Source of the DNA: Aquabacter sp. L1I39
GTDB lineage: Bacteria > Pseudomonadota > Alphaproteobacteria > Rhizobiales > Xanthobacteraceae
Reading direction: 5' to 3'
NCBI RefSeq assembly: GCF_017742835.1
Contig: NZ_CP072392.1
Coordinates: 2,912,387 to 2,976,386, forward strand
DNA: 64,000 nucleotides
Of the stretch, positions 8,737 to 19,172 are shown in pieces. Each line of letters begins with the position of its first letter. Within the stretch, counting starts at the first letter, position 1. The position numbers were made by a program, and so were the translations under genes. The notes under the pieces were generated by a model. It made no database searches. It was not told the origin of the DNA and was given only the letters and a program-made list of their open reading frames with translations.

Positions 8737-8867
8737 CGGCGGAAGGGCAAGGTCCGCGGGATCCGGCGGCCCTGCATCCGGCGCGACGACCCATCGGTGC
8801 GCCGGGCTCCGGGCCGGTGCCGAGCGTCCTTGGGGCCACAGGCGGCGAGGCCTTCGATTGGTCTGCC

Positions 8868-10418
8868 ATGTCGTCCAGGACGCCATTCTATATCACCACC
8901 GCCATCGCCTATCCCAATGGCGTGCCCCATATGGGCCATGCCTATGAGGCGATCGCCACCGATTGCATCGCGCGCTTCAAGCGGCTGGACGGCTATGATG
9001 TGCGTTTTCTCACCGGCACGGACGAGCACGGCATCAAGATGCTCCAGACCGCCCAGAAGGCGGGCCTGACCACGCAGGAACTTCTGGAGCGCAACGTTCC
9101 GCGCTTCCAGGCCATGGTGGAGGCGTTCGGCCTCTCCAATGACGACTTCATCCGCACCACCGAAGCTCGCCACCACCGTTCCGCCCAGGCCATCTGGGAG
9201 CGGATGCAGGCCAATGGAGACATCTACAAGTCCACCTATGCCGGCTGGTATTCGGTGCGCGACGAGGCCTATTACGCCGAGGACGAAACCACCCTTAACG
9301 ACCAGGGTGTGCGCCTCGGCCCCCAGGGCACGCCGGTGGAATGGGTGGAGGAGGAGAGCTATTTCTTCCGCCTCTCCGCCTATCAGCAGCGCCTGTTGGA
9401 CCATTACGCCGCCAATCCCGACTTCATCGCCCCCGAAGCGCGCCGCAACGAGGTGGTGAGCTTCGTGGCGGGCGGGCTCCAGGACCTGTCCATCTCCCGC
9501 ACCACCTTTGACTGGGGCATTCCCGTGCCGGGCGATCCCAAGCACATCATGTATGTGTGGGTGGATGCGCTGACCAACTACATCACCGCGCTTGGCTATC
9601 CCGACACGCAGGGCGAGCTGTTCCGCACCTATTGGCCGGCTGACCTGCATGTGATCGGCAAGGACATCACGCGCTTCCACGCGGTCTATTGGCCGGCCTT
9701 CCTGTGGTCCGCCGGCCTTGCCGCGCCCAAGCGCGTGTTCGGGCATGGTTTCCTGTTCAATCGCGGGGAGAAGATGTCCAAGTCGGTGGGCAATGTGGTC
9801 GATCCGTTCGACCTCGTGGCCGCCTATGGCGTCGACCCCGTGCGCTATTTCTTCCTGCGGGAAGTCTCGTTCGGTCAGGATGGCTCCTATAGCCACGAGG
9901 CCATCGTCACCCGCATGAATGCGGATCTGGCCAATGATCTGGGCAACCTCGCCCAGCGCTCCTTGTCCATGGTCGCCAAGAATCTCGATGGCATCGTGCC
10001 GGAGCCCGGCCCGCTCTCGCCGGAGGACGAGGCCATCCTCGCCGCCGCCGACGGCATGCTGGCCAAGGCGCGCGAGGCCATGGAGAGCCAGGCCATCCAC
10101 CACTATCTTTCCGCCGTCTGGGCCGTGGTCGCCGATGCCAACCGCTATTTCGCCGCCCAGGCCCCGTGGGCACTGCGCAAGACGGACCCGGCGCGCTTTG
10201 GCACCGTGCTGTGGGTGACGGCGGAAGTGATCCGGCAGATCGGCATTCTCGCCCAGCCGGTCATGCCGGCGAGCGCGGCCCGCCTCCTCGACCTCTTGGC
10301 CCTGCCCGAGGACGAGCGCATCTTCGCCCGCCTCGGCGCCACCGGCCGCCTGCCGCCTTCCATCACGCTGCCGGCGCCGGTGGGCGTGTTCCCGCGCTAT
10401 GTGGAGCCGGAGGCCTGA
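8868..10418 (+). CDS. metG: Methionyl-tRNA synthetase
   Basis: The 516-residue class I synthetase attaches methionine to tRNA. The HIGH-type motif is HMGH (21-24) and the KMSKS loop is at 302-306. The connective segment (~125-160) has no CxxC knuckle, so this is the zinc-less type common in alphaproteobacteria, and there is no C-terminal tRNA-binding extension. ATG 8868 places the typical [12 protein letters not shown] start near the N-terminus; no strong ribosome site is visible. A 131-base gap separates it from holB. A strong palindromic terminator follows. Confidence 0.97.
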   Translation: MSSRTPFYITTAIAYPNGVPHMGHAYEAIATDCIARFKRLDGYDVRFLTGTDEHGIKMLQTAQKAGLTTQELLERNVPRFQAMVEAFGLSNDDFIRTTEARHHRSAQAIWERMQANGDIYKSTYAGWYSVRDEAYYAEDETTLNDQGVRLGPQGTPVEWVEEESYFFRLSAYQQRLLDHYAANPDFIAPEARRNEVVSFVAGGLQDLSISRTTFDWGIPVPGDPKHIMYVWVDALTNYITALGYPDTQGELFRTYWPADLHVIGKDITRFHAVYWPAFLWSAGLAAPKRVFGHGFLFNRGEKMSKSVGNVVDPFDLVAAYGVDPVRYFFLREVSFGQDGSYSHEAIVTRMNADLANDLGNLAQRSLSMVAKNLDGIVPEPGPLSPEDEAILAAADGMLAKAREAMESQAIHHYLSAVWAVVADANRYFAAQAPWALRKTDPARFGTVLWVTAEVIRQIGILAQPVMPASAARLLDLLALPEDERIFARLGATGRLPPSITLPAPVGVFPRYVEPEA

Positions 10419-10448
10419 GGCGCTTCTGGCATCCTGCACCTGTTTGGC

Positions 10449-10472
10449 AAGGCCGGGCGCGCGCCCGGCCTT
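10449..10472. terminator. Bidirectional terminator-like palindrome
   Basis: A perfect 24-base palindrome (arm AAGGCCGGGCGC) lies between the convergent metG and TonB-receptor genes. It can fold identically from either strand; T-richness after it is weak (TTGTTGCGTT on the plus strand). Confidence 0.7.
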
Positions 10473-10487
10473 GTTGCGTTCAGGGGA

Positions 10488-12590
10488 TCAGAACGTCATC
10501 CGCCCGCCCACATAGATGGCCCGCCCATTGCCCGGCTCGAACAAGGCCTGGTTCTGGCTGGCGCGCGCCGTCACGTTGACGCTGGCAATATAGTTCACGT
10601 TCAGGAGGTTGCGCGCGTCCATATAGACCGAGAAGCGCGAGCCCGGATCATAGCCCACGCGGAAGTTCAGCAGGGCATAGGGCGAAGTGTTGAGCGTGTT
10701 GGCATCATCCACGAAATAGGCGGTGGGCACCCATTCCACGTTCGGTCCCGCATAGAAGCCGCTCGGATGCTTGTAGAGCAGCTCGGCGCGGATGTAGTGG
10801 CGGGGAATGCCCGGAAGCTGGTTGTTGCCCCACACCGGATCATTGTCGAAGAAGAAGTCTGAATAGGTATAGGCAAGATTCAGCCACACGCTGTCGGCAA
10901 GCGGTCCCTTGGCCCACAGCCCTTGCGCTACCTGCCAGTTGGCGCCCACTTCCATGCCCTGGTGGATGGTGTTGGAGAGGTTGACCACCGTGCAGGTCAG
11001 CCCGAGCAGGATGCCCGTGTCCTGGCACTGCAATTCGTTCTGCACCCAGGAGCGATAGAGCGAGACGTCCCAGTTGAAGGTGGGCGTCTGGCCGCGCGAG
11101 CCGATTTCCACCGTGGTGGCCGTCTGGGCCTCCAGGTTGGCGATGTCCCCCACGGCGAAATTGGTCAGTTCCGAGAAGGTCGGCACCTCGCCGGAGCGCG
11201 AGACGTTGCCATAGAGCTGCGCATTCGCCTGGAGTTCCCAGATGAAGCCGCCCTTGGGCAGGAACAGCTGGTAGTCGTTGCCGCCAGACACCGTGCCGAG
11301 ATAGGCGACGCGGTTGAGGCTGGCATTGAGATACTGGAACGCGCCCACCAAGGCGAAATCCTTGGTCAGGTAGAAATTGTCCTCGGCATAAAGGGTGGTG
11401 GTGGTGGCTTCGTCGGTGGTCAGATAGACGAGCCGGCCCGAATTGCCGCTGACATTGGTGTAGCGCTGGGCATCCACGTTTCCGGTACCGAAGTTGACGC
11501 CCATCACCAGGCGGTTGTTGAAGCCGCCAATGGTGCGCTCGTCCACCATGCGGGCGAAAGCGCCCACCTCCTCATAGCCATAGTCCAGCACCTGGAAGAT
11601 GGGATGAAGCAGGGAGCGGTTGTTGTAATAGAGCCCGGCATCCAGCTTGGTGGTGTCGGAGAGGATGAAGGTGGTCTTGTTGGCGGCGCGGAAGGCCTGG
11701 ATGTTGCGCTCATAGTCCAGCGCCACATTGGTGGGGTTGGCCGTCTGGGGCGAGTTGAGGGCCACCGTCTTTGACACCGCGCCGGGAATGTCCTGCTGCA
11801 CATCGGTGGCATTGAGATAGAAGCGCGTCTCGAAGGTGGAGGAGGGCTGCCAGCCGAAATTCGCGCTGCCGCGCACCGATTCGCCCGACGAATGCTGCCG
11901 GAAACCGTCCTGGGTGAGATAGGAGGCGGTGATAAAGCCATCGAAGGCCCCGTTCACGCCGCCTACATTGGACTGCACCCGCCCGAAGCCGAAGGCGCCG
12001 CCATCGACGCGCACCTCCATGCCCGGCGCGCTGCGGCCGGTGGGGGAGACGAAATTGATGGCCCCGCCCAGCGCATTGGCGCCGTACTGATAGCCATTGG
12101 CGCCCTTGAACACCTCCACATATTGGAATGCGGTCGGGTCGATTTCCTGGAAATCACCGCCGCCGTCTGCGCTGCTGAGAGGAATGCCGTTCTGGTAGAG
12201 CTGGATGCCGCGCAGATGGGAATTGCGGGAGATGCCAGAGCCGCGAATCGACAGGCGCGTATCCTCGCCCCATTTGGGTTGGGCGAACACGCCGGGTACA
12301 TAGTCCAGCATGTCCTTGATGGTGGCGGCCGGGGTGTCGCGCCATTGGGTGTCGGGCACCACCTCAACGCCGCCCGGCGTCAGGTCGATCGCCTGCTGGG
12401 CCTGGCGATAGGACTGGACGGTGAGGCTGCCATCCTGGCCGGCATTGATGGAGATGACGGGCAGTTCGTAGCTCGTCTCCTGGGCAGAGGCGGCATGGGT
12501 CAAAACGGGCAAGGCGAGGGCAGCGAAGGGCGCTGCCAGAAGGGCGCGGGGTAGGGGCCCGGTTCCGGGGGAGGAAAAGCGAGAAGCCAT
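10488..12590 (-). CDS. TonB-dependent outer-membrane receptor (FecA-like)
   Basis: This 700-residue receptor has a signal peptide ending near HAASAQ, a plug domain (~40-180: TIKDMLDYVPGVFAQ, RLSIRGSGISR, QYGANALGGAINFVSP) and a 22-strand-type barrel ending in aromatic Phe (YVGGRMTF). The plug is closest in style to FecA/COG4772 receptors. ATG 12590 follows an AGGA element; an ATG 24 bases earlier is possible. DUF2946 lies directly upstream on the same strand, and exbB-exbD-tonB is divergent, so the locus is self-contained. The ligand (ferric chelate or another metal complex) cannot be read from sequence. Confidence 0.9.
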   Translation of the reverse strand: MASRFSSPGTGPLPRALLAAPFAALALPVLTHAASAQETSYELPVISINAGQDGSLTVQSYRQAQQAIDLTPGGVEVVPDTQWRDTPAATIKDMLDYVPGVFAQPKWGEDTRLSIRGSGISRNSHLRGIQLYQNGIPLSSADGGGDFQEIDPTAFQYVEVFKGANGYQYGANALGGAINFVSPTGRSAPGMEVRVDGGAFGFGRVQSNVGGVNGAFDGFITASYLTQDGFRQHSSGESVRGSANFGWQPSSTFETRFYLNATDVQQDIPGAVSKTVALNSPQTANPTNVALDYERNIQAFRAANKTTFILSDTTKLDAGLYYNNRSLLHPIFQVLDYGYEEVGAFARMVDERTIGGFNNRLVMGVNFGTGNVDAQRYTNVSGNSGRLVYLTTDEATTTTLYAEDNFYLTKDFALVGAFQYLNASLNRVAYLGTVSGGNDYQLFLPKGGFIWELQANAQLYGNVSRSGEVPTFSELTNFAVGDIANLEAQTATTVEIGSRGQTPTFNWDVSLYRSWVQNELQCQDTGILLGLTCTVVNLSNTIHQGMEVGANWQVAQGLWAKGPLADSVWLNLAYTYSDFFFDNDPVWGNNQLPGIPRHYIRAELLYKHPSGFYAGPNVEWVPTAYFVDDANTLNTSPYALLNFRVGYDPGSRFSVYMDARNLLNVNYIASVNVTARASQNQALFEPGNGRAIYVGGRMTF

Positions 12591-12718
12591 GAGGGATCCT
12601 GGCGCCCCCGGCATGCGGCCTTGTGGGGCGTGAGAAGGAAGGGGACGGCGCGCCCCAGGGCTGCGGGGCGCAGAGCACCCGCCGGCTCAGGCGACGACGG
12701 CTGGAGAAGGGGCGGCTT

Positions 12719-13153
12719 TCAGGCCGGAAGGAGGGGCGGACGCGGCGGCGCGCGCGTGCGCGCCCCTTCCCGGATCGACCACAGGCGGGGTTCGGCTGGG
12801 CGGGAGACTATATCGCCCGTCGCGCTGAACGACGCACCGGGGCCGGAGACGGTCGGGGCCGTAGGAAGGACCGGGATGTGGCCCGCCTGCGGGCAGAGCA
12901 GGCAATGGGGTGGGTGGTGCGGCGCCTGGTCCTGCGGGATGGAAGCGTCGGTGCTGCCGGTGCAGAAGCCCGCGCTGTCGTGACCCTGCGCGGCCATGGC
13001 TGTGCCGGCGGCGAAGCCGGTGAAGATCAGCTGGGCCAGGAGCAGATAAGCAAGGCCCCAGCTCAGGGGAAGGCTGGCACGCCACAGGCCGGCGCGCTGG
13101 CCGCATGGCCACGCCCTCACCCTTCTGCGCCCGCTTGCGCCCCGGCTCTTCAT
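12719..13153 (-). CDS. DUF2946-type small His/Cys-rich protein
   Basis: The 144-residue protein has one hydrophobic segment (~28-50, LSWGLAYLLLAQLIFTGFAA), which acts as a signal or anchor, then a His/Cys-rich stretch (GHDSAGFC and HHPPHCLLCPQAGH). The spacing of these ligands and the position beside a TonB receptor match DUF2946 proteins, often found in copper or other metal loci. The C-terminal 40 residues are Pro/Arg-rich. The start was chosen from the hydrophobic segment and a GGGTGG ribosome-like site; a longer open frame extends upstream. Function is unknown; metal binding is my inference. Confidence 0.65.
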   Translation of the reverse strand: MKSRGASGRRRVRAWPCGQRAGLWRASLPLSWGLAYLLLAQLIFTGFAAGTAMAAQGHDSAGFCTGSTDASIPQDQAPHHPPHCLLCPQAGHIPVLPTAPTVSGPGASFSATGDIVSRPAEPRLWSIREGARTRAPPRPPLLPA

Positions 13154-13490
13154 CCACCCCACCCTGAGGAGACCGGCCCTGGCCGGATGATCCACGTATC
13201 TGGTCTGTGATTGGCCGGAAAAGGCGACGCTCCATCCCCACCCGGTCGCAGAACCAAGACGATAAAGGGGATGAGGCGCACCAGCCACCGGCACGCGCAA
13301 ATTAACATGACCAACGGGCAGGGGAAGGGGACTGCGGCAGATATGCGGCTGCTGTGACCCTGCCTCCACACGGGTGCGACGCAAAAAGACTTAACGTGCA
13401 CGCGAAAGTGAGGCTATAAGTGCCGTCAGCCAGCTTCGTCCCTCGCGGGATCGCCAGCCAAATCAGCCATATTCTGACGCCGGTGACGCG
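13154..13490. other. Divergent control region of the TonB uptake locus
   Basis: No gene is supported here. The half nearest exbB is locally AT-richer. I saw no convincing Fur, Irr, RirA or cobalamin-riboswitch signature. A promoter-like pair for exbB is listed separately. Confidence 0.4.
13391..13420 (+). promoter_or_regulatory. Possible sigma70-type promoter for exbB
   Basis: TTAACG (13391-13396) and TATAAG (13415-13420) are separated by 18 bases, 70 bases upstream of the exbB ATG. Fit to a housekeeping promoter is moderate only. Confidence 0.35.
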
Positions 13491-14612
13491 ATGACGACAC
13501 GCGATAACTCGGGCATGCCCTCGGTATGTCCCCGATGGCTCCCGCTTTTCGCCGTGATGGCAACCCTCGGGCTCGGGACCGGCGGGACTGCCCTGGCGCA
13601 GAGTGCGCCCGCACCGGCGGTGCCTGCTGCCACCGCACAAGCCCCTTCGCCTATGCCGGTCCAGGCTGCGCCCACTGCTGCTGCACCCGCCCCGGCCACG
13701 CAAGCACAGCCGGTGGCGCCTCCTGGCGGCCCTGCTGCGCACTTCCATGCGGCCCCGCCGCCACCCTCGGCCGTGCAGGCCCTGCCGCCCACCGATGCCG
13801 CGGCTGCTCCTGTTCCCGGCGCCGTCGCCCCAACCGGCACCCCAACAGCTGCGCCCGCTCCTGCGCTCGGCATGTCCATGGCGACGCCGCCCGATCATCC
13901 CCCGGCTCTTTTGCCCCATGATCTTTCCCCCTGGGGGATGTTCATGGCGGCGGCCCTGGTGGTGCAGATCGTGATGGTGGGCCTCGCGCTCGCTTCCGTC
14001 GCCACCTGGACGGTCTGGCTGGTGAAGTCCGTCGAACTGGCCATGGGCAAGGCCAAGGTGCGCGGCCTGCTGCGGGCGTTGCGCGGTGCCACGAGCCTCG
14101 ACGGCGTTCTGAGAGCGCTGCCGGCCGGCCGCACCGATCCGGCCGCGACCCTCGTGCGCTCCGCGGCTGCCGAGCTTGAGGCCTCCCGCGCCTTGCCGGC
14201 GGATGGCGTGAAGGAGCGTGTCGCCATTTCGCTCAACCGCATCGAGGCTGCTGCCGCCCGGCGGATGATGACCGGCACCGGCATTCTGGCGACGATCGGA
14301 GCCACCGCGCCCTTCATCGGCCTGTTCGGCACGGTGTGGGGCATCATGAACAGCTTCATCGGGATTTCGAAGGCGCAGACCACCAATCTGGCGGTTGTGG
14401 CGCCGGGCATTGCGGAAGCGCTGCTGGCCACCGCGATCGGCCTCGTGGCGGCCATTCCCGCCGTGGTGATCTACAACATCTTCGCCCGCGCCATTGCCGG
14501 CTACAAGGCGGAGCTCTCTGACACGTCTGCCGAGGTCATGCGCCACCTTTCGCGCGATCTCGACCGCGCCCAGGCGCGGCATGTGTCCCATCTGCGGGCT
14601 GCGGCCGAGTAA
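13491..14612 (+). CDS. exbB: ExbB proton-channel subunit with long Ala/Pro-rich N-terminus
   Basis: The 373-residue inner-membrane protein energises TonB. A signal-like segment (residues ~15-37) is followed by ~100 residues of Ala/Pro-rich linker. The ExbB core comes next, with helices near 145-180, 255-285 and 295-325 (ATIGATAPFIGLFGTVWGIM and LLATAIGLVAAIPAVVIYN are diagnostic). Long periplasmic N-termini occur in some alphaproteobacterial ExbB proteins. Start ATG 13491; ATG 13515 is an alternative. exbD follows after 15 bases. Confidence 0.93.
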   Translation: MTTRDNSGMPSVCPRWLPLFAVMATLGLGTGGTALAQSAPAPAVPAATAQAPSPMPVQAAPTAAAPAPATQAQPVAPPGGPAAHFHAAPPPPSAVQALPPTDAAAAPVPGAVAPTGTPTAAPAPALGMSMATPPDHPPALLPHDLSPWGMFMAAALVVQIVMVGLALASVATWTVWLVKSVELAMGKAKVRGLLRALRGATSLDGVLRALPAGRTDPAATLVRSAAAELEASRALPADGVKERVAISLNRIEAAAARRMMTGTGILATIGATAPFIGLFGTVWGIMNSFIGISKAQTTNLAVVAPGIAEALLATAIGLVAAIPAVVIYNIFARAIAGYKAELSDTSAEVMRHLSRDLDRAQARHVSHLRAAAE

Positions 14613-14627
14613 GGGAGGCCAGGTCCC

Positions 14628-15110
14628 ATGGCGGCCAAGCTCGATCTCGGCGGCGAGGAACTGCCGGAAAATCACGAGATCAACGTCACGCCGTTCATCG
14701 ACGTGATGCTGGTCCTGCTCATCATCTTCATGGTGGCGGCCCCGCTTTCAACGGTGGACGTGCCGGTGGACCTCCCTGCTTCCACCGCTCAGCCTCAGCC
14801 GCGACCCGACAAGCCCCTGTTCCTGACTGTGCAGTCGGACCTCGGCCTGTCGCTGGGTAATGATCCTGTGCCGCGCGACGGGCTCGGGCGCGTGCTGGAT
14901 GCCGCCACGAGGGGTGACCGCCAGCAGCGTGTGTTCGTCCGCGCGGACAAGGCCGTGCCCTATGGCGACGTAATGGAGGTGATGAACCTCCTGCGGGATT
15001 CCGGCTACCTTAAGATCGCCCTTGTGGGCCTGGAAGGTGTTCCCGGCGCTGCAGCGCCCGCAGCACCTGCGACGCCTTCGCCCCCCGCTCCTGGCGGAGC
15101 GCCCCGGTGA
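14628..15110 (+). CDS. exbD: ExbD proton-channel subunit
   Basis: The 160-residue single-pass protein has NVTPFIDVMLVLLIIFMVAAPL as its transmembrane segment; Asp25 matches the essential membrane aspartate of E. coli ExbD. A periplasmic domain follows (~60-140, VFVRADKAVPYGDVMEVMNLLRDSG), then an Ala/Pro tail. A GGGAGG ribosome site precedes the ATG. The stop overlaps the tonB GTG start. Confidence 0.95.
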   Translation: MAAKLDLGGEELPENHEINVTPFIDVMLVLLIIFMVAAPLSTVDVPVDLPASTAQPQPRPDKPLFLTVQSDLGLSLGNDPVPRDGLGRVLDAATRGDRQQRVFVRADKAVPYGDVMEVMNLLRDSGYLKIALVGLEGVPGAAAPAAPATPSPPAPGGAPR

Positions 15111-15961
15111 GCGCCATCCACTGGTATGAAGGCGGTCCCGGCGGGGGGCGCTTGGCCGGGCGGTGGCTGCTGGCCGGCGCGGTGATTCTCACCGCCCATG
15201 CGGGCGGCGTCTATATGGCCGTGCATTGGCCCGCGCCCGCGCCTTCGGATCCGCCCGCCGCCGCCTTGATGATCGAACTCGCGCCCATGCCGGTGGCCCC
15301 GCCCTCGGAGGTGGAGGACGTGGCGCCCGGACCGCAGATGACGCAGGCTCCCGATCCGGTGAAAGACGCTCCGGAAACGGAGGAAGAGCCCGAGCAGCCC
15401 CCGCCTCAGCCGGAAGTGGTTGAGCCGATCGAGGAACTGCCTCCGCCCCCGCCGCCGGCCGCCCTGGCCGAGGCATTGCTGCCGCCTCCTCAGCCTGAAA
15501 AGAAGCTGGAGGAGACGCCGCCCCCGCCCAAGCCCGTGGACAAGCCGAAACCCAAGCCCAAGGCGAGCCGCAAGCCCCCCGCGCCGGTCACCAGCGCCGC
15601 CCCGCGCTCCGATGCAGCGCAGGCCAATGCCATGGCTGCGCCCACCAGCGGGGCCTCGGCCAGCAATTCCACCGCGCCGGCCACGTGGCGCAGCATGGTC
15701 ATGGCCCACATCAACCGCCACAAGCGCTACCCCGCCGAGGCGCGGGCCCGGCGGGAGGAAGGCGTGGCGCGGCTGCGTTTCACTATCGATCGGGCCGGCA
15801 AGGTTGTGGCGGCCTCGCTGCTGACCTCCTCCGGTTCGGCGACGCTGGATGGTGAGGTGCTGGACATGATCCGCCGCGCCTCCCCGCTGCCAGCTCCTCC
15901 GCCGGAGGTGCCTGGCGGCACCATCACCTTCACCGTCCCGGTGAATTTCGACCAGCGCTGA
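15107..15961 (+). CDS. tonB: TonB energy-transducing protein
   Basis: The 284-residue TonB has an N-terminal membrane helix (~20-40) containing His31, comparable to the functionally important His20 of E. coli TonB. A Pro/Glu then Pro/Lys-rich periplasmic spacer (~44-165) and a C-terminal TonB fold (~195-284, YPAEARARREEGVARLRFTID and DMIRRASPLPAPP) follow. It starts at a GTG overlapping the exbD stop. It should contact the TonB box of the divergent receptor. Confidence 0.94.
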   Translation: MSAIHWYEGGPGGGRLAGRWLLAGAVILTAHAGGVYMAVHWPAPAPSDPPAAALMIELAPMPVAPPSEVEDVAPGPQMTQAPDPVKDAPETEEEPEQPPPQPEVVEPIEELPPPPPPAALAEALLPPPQPEKKLEETPPPPKPVDKPKPKPKASRKPPAPVTSAAPRSDAAQANAMAAPTSGASASNSTAPATWRSMVMAHINRHKRYPAEARARREEGVARLRFTIDRAGKVVAASLLTSSGSATLDGEVLDMIRRASPLPAPPPEVPGGTITFTVPVNFDQR

Positions 15962-15997
15962 CCGGCGCTGGTTCCGCTTGCGCGATCAATGGCGCGT

Positions 15998-17149
15998 TCA
16001 GCGGAAGGGCCAGAGGGGAAGAAGCTCGCGGGCGATCGGCGGCCAGCCGGTGAGGGCGTTCAACACATAGGCCACATCATACGGAAAGACCGACCACATG
16101 GGCTTGCCGCCCCAGGTCCAGGTCCACGGCACCAGAAGGAAGACCAGCAGGAGCAGTGCGGCCTGCGGCTTGGTCACGCCGGACAGGAAGCCGCGATCCA
16201 GCACCCAGTGAACGGCCTCCAGCGGAAAGGCGACGATGGCCACCACCCGGGTCTGGTCGTCGCTGATGGCGCTCACCATCACCGCGCCCGCCAGGGCGAG
16301 GAAAAAGGGCAGGGCGCGGCGCCCCAGGTCGGCATAGCGCACGGCGATCAGCCATCCCGTTCCCAGGGTTGACCACACCACCACATGGGCATGCAGGGCC
16401 GCGGCGGCGAGGAACAGCGCAATGTCCGACTGAAGATAATAGAACCGCCCCGAATTCACCTTCATCCCGGCGAGGAAGAAGACGAGGTAGAGCGCGATCT
16501 TTCCCACCACTGTTCCCGAGAGCACGCGCAGGGCGAACAGGGGGCCAGCCGGCAGGGGCGTCCAGGTGTGGGCGCGCAGCGCAAGAGCTGCAAACAGCAC
16601 CACCATGGACAGGGCACCCTGCTCGAAATTCTGCAGGCCGAGGCCGAAGCCGCAGATCACCGGGGCAAACCGCCAGCGCCGCGTCGCCAGGGCGAGCGCC
16701 ATCAGGAGAAGGGTGAGCGAATCATAGCTCACCCAGAACAGGGCCGTGGTGGAGGCCGGCAGGGCAAAGAAGGCGAGGAGGGCGATGCGCGCCTCGTCCC
16801 GCGGCAGCTCCCGCAGGCACAACGTGATCATAAGGGCGATGAAAGCCAGCGAGAAGCCGAGGTGGAGCAGATAGAAGGCGAGGGGGCTTGTGGCGCCGAA
16901 GACCCAGGCCAGGAAGGAGTCGAGCCAACTCCAGACGATGTAGTGCGCCTTGGCCTCTTCAAACGGATTGGTGAAGGGATTCTGCGCCAGGATCTGCGAA
17001 TAGGTAATGTTGGGGATGTACCAGGTCCCGGTCCGCACCAGGGCGATGGCGCAGAGCCCCCCGAGAAACACCCAAAGGGGCGTGCCGAAAATGAAGCGCT
17101 CCAGCAGCCTGATTGCGCGCACCCCGCTTCTCCCTCGTCCCAAGCCCAC
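15998..17149 (-). CDS. Polytopic membrane protein of unknown function
   Basis: I do not recognise a specific family. The 383-residue protein has about nine to ten hydrophobic segments. Its first loop is periplasmic-looking and holds TWYIPNITYSQILAQNP and FTNPFEEAKAHYIVWSW; later segments include GFGLGLQNFEQGALSM. The overall shape, with a polar loop after helix 1 and many short loops, resembles GT-C-type glycosyltransferases or O-unit-processing membrane proteins, but no DxD-type motif is clear. The start is GTG 17149 by frame; GTG near 17122 is an alternative. It stands alone between tonB and glyA. Confidence 0.7.
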   Translation of the reverse strand: MGLGRGRSGVRAIRLLERFIFGTPLWVFLGGLCAIALVRTGTWYIPNITYSQILAQNPFTNPFEEAKAHYIVWSWLDSFLAWVFGATSPLAFYLLHLGFSLAFIALMITLCLRELPRDEARIALLAFFALPASTTALFWVSYDSLTLLLMALALATRRWRFAPVICGFGLGLQNFEQGALSMVVLFAALALRAHTWTPLPAGPLFALRVLSGTVVGKIALYLVFFLAGMKVNSGRFYYLQSDIALFLAAAALHAHVVVWSTLGTGWLIAVRYADLGRRALPFFLALAGAVMVSAISDDQTRVVAIVAFPLEAVHWVLDRGFLSGVTKPQAALLLLVFLLVPWTWTWGGKPMWSVFPYDVAYVLNALTGWPPIARELLPLWPFR

Positions 17150-17351
17150 ATGTCCGCTGACGGCTTGCCAAGATTTCCGCGCGCTGGGAAGCCGCCTTCA
17201 GGGGCCGGCTGCATGCGGTAACGTGTGAGGGGGCGTGCGGTTTGGGCGCGGCACAGCTTTGGACTTGGCGCCCGCCCTGTGATAAGCGAGCCGCCTGCCC
17301 GGAAATCGCGGACATCGGTCAAGAACCGCGCCGGAACCTCGGAGACCGCCA

Positions 17352-18662
<1,311 letters not shown>

Positions 18663-18695
18663 GCGCGGTCGGGACACCGGAGCGGGAGAGGTACC

Positions 18696-19172
18696 ATGCG
18701 GTGTCCCTATTGCGGCAGCCTGGACACCCAGGTGAAGGACAGCCGTCCCACCGAGGACAACACCGCCATCCGCCGCCGTCGGGTCTGCCCTGATTGCGGC
18801 GGGCGGTTCACCACCTTCGAGCGGGTGCAGCTGCGCGAGCTGATGGTGGTGAAGCGGTCCGGCCGGCGGGTGCCGTTCGACCGGGACAAGCTGGCCCGCT
18901 CGGTGGAGATCGCCCTGCGCAAGCGGCCGGTGGAAACGGAACGCGTGGAACGCATGCTTTCCGGCCTTGTTCGCCAGCTGGAAAGCCTCGGAGAAACCGA
19001 GATCACGTCCGAGATCATCGGCGAGATGGTCATGGAAGGCCTGAAGCAGATCGACGACGTGGCCTATGTGCGGTTCGCGTCCGTCTATAGAAACTTCAGG
19101 GAAGCCAAGGACTTCGAGAGCCTTCTCGGAGAGCTCGGCCACCAGGGCGAGCCGCCCCGGAGCGTCGAGTGA
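18696..19172 (+). CDS. nrdR: NrdR transcriptional repressor of ribonucleotide reductase genes
   Basis: The 158-residue protein has an N-terminal zinc ribbon (Cys3, Cys6, Cys31, Cys34; [18 protein letters not shown]) followed by an ATP-cone domain (~50-140, [16 protein letters not shown]). It senses ATP/dATP and represses nrd operons through NrdR boxes. A GGGAGAGG ribosome site precedes the ATG. The stop overlaps the ribD GTG. Confidence 0.97.
   Translation: MRCPYCGSLDTQVKDSRPTEDNTAIRRRRVCPDCGGRFTTFERVQLRELMVVKRSGRRVPFDRDKLARSVEIALRKRPVETERVERMLSGLVRQLESLGETEITSEIIGEMVMEGLKQIDDVAYVRFASVYRNFREAKDFESLLGELGHQGEPPRSVE

Noticed and set aside
13154..13490. Possible cobalamin riboswitch or iron box upstream of the TonB receptor locus
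   Set aside because: GC-rich palindromic bits are present, but I could not place the conserved cobalamin core or a Fur/Irr/RirA motif on either strand.
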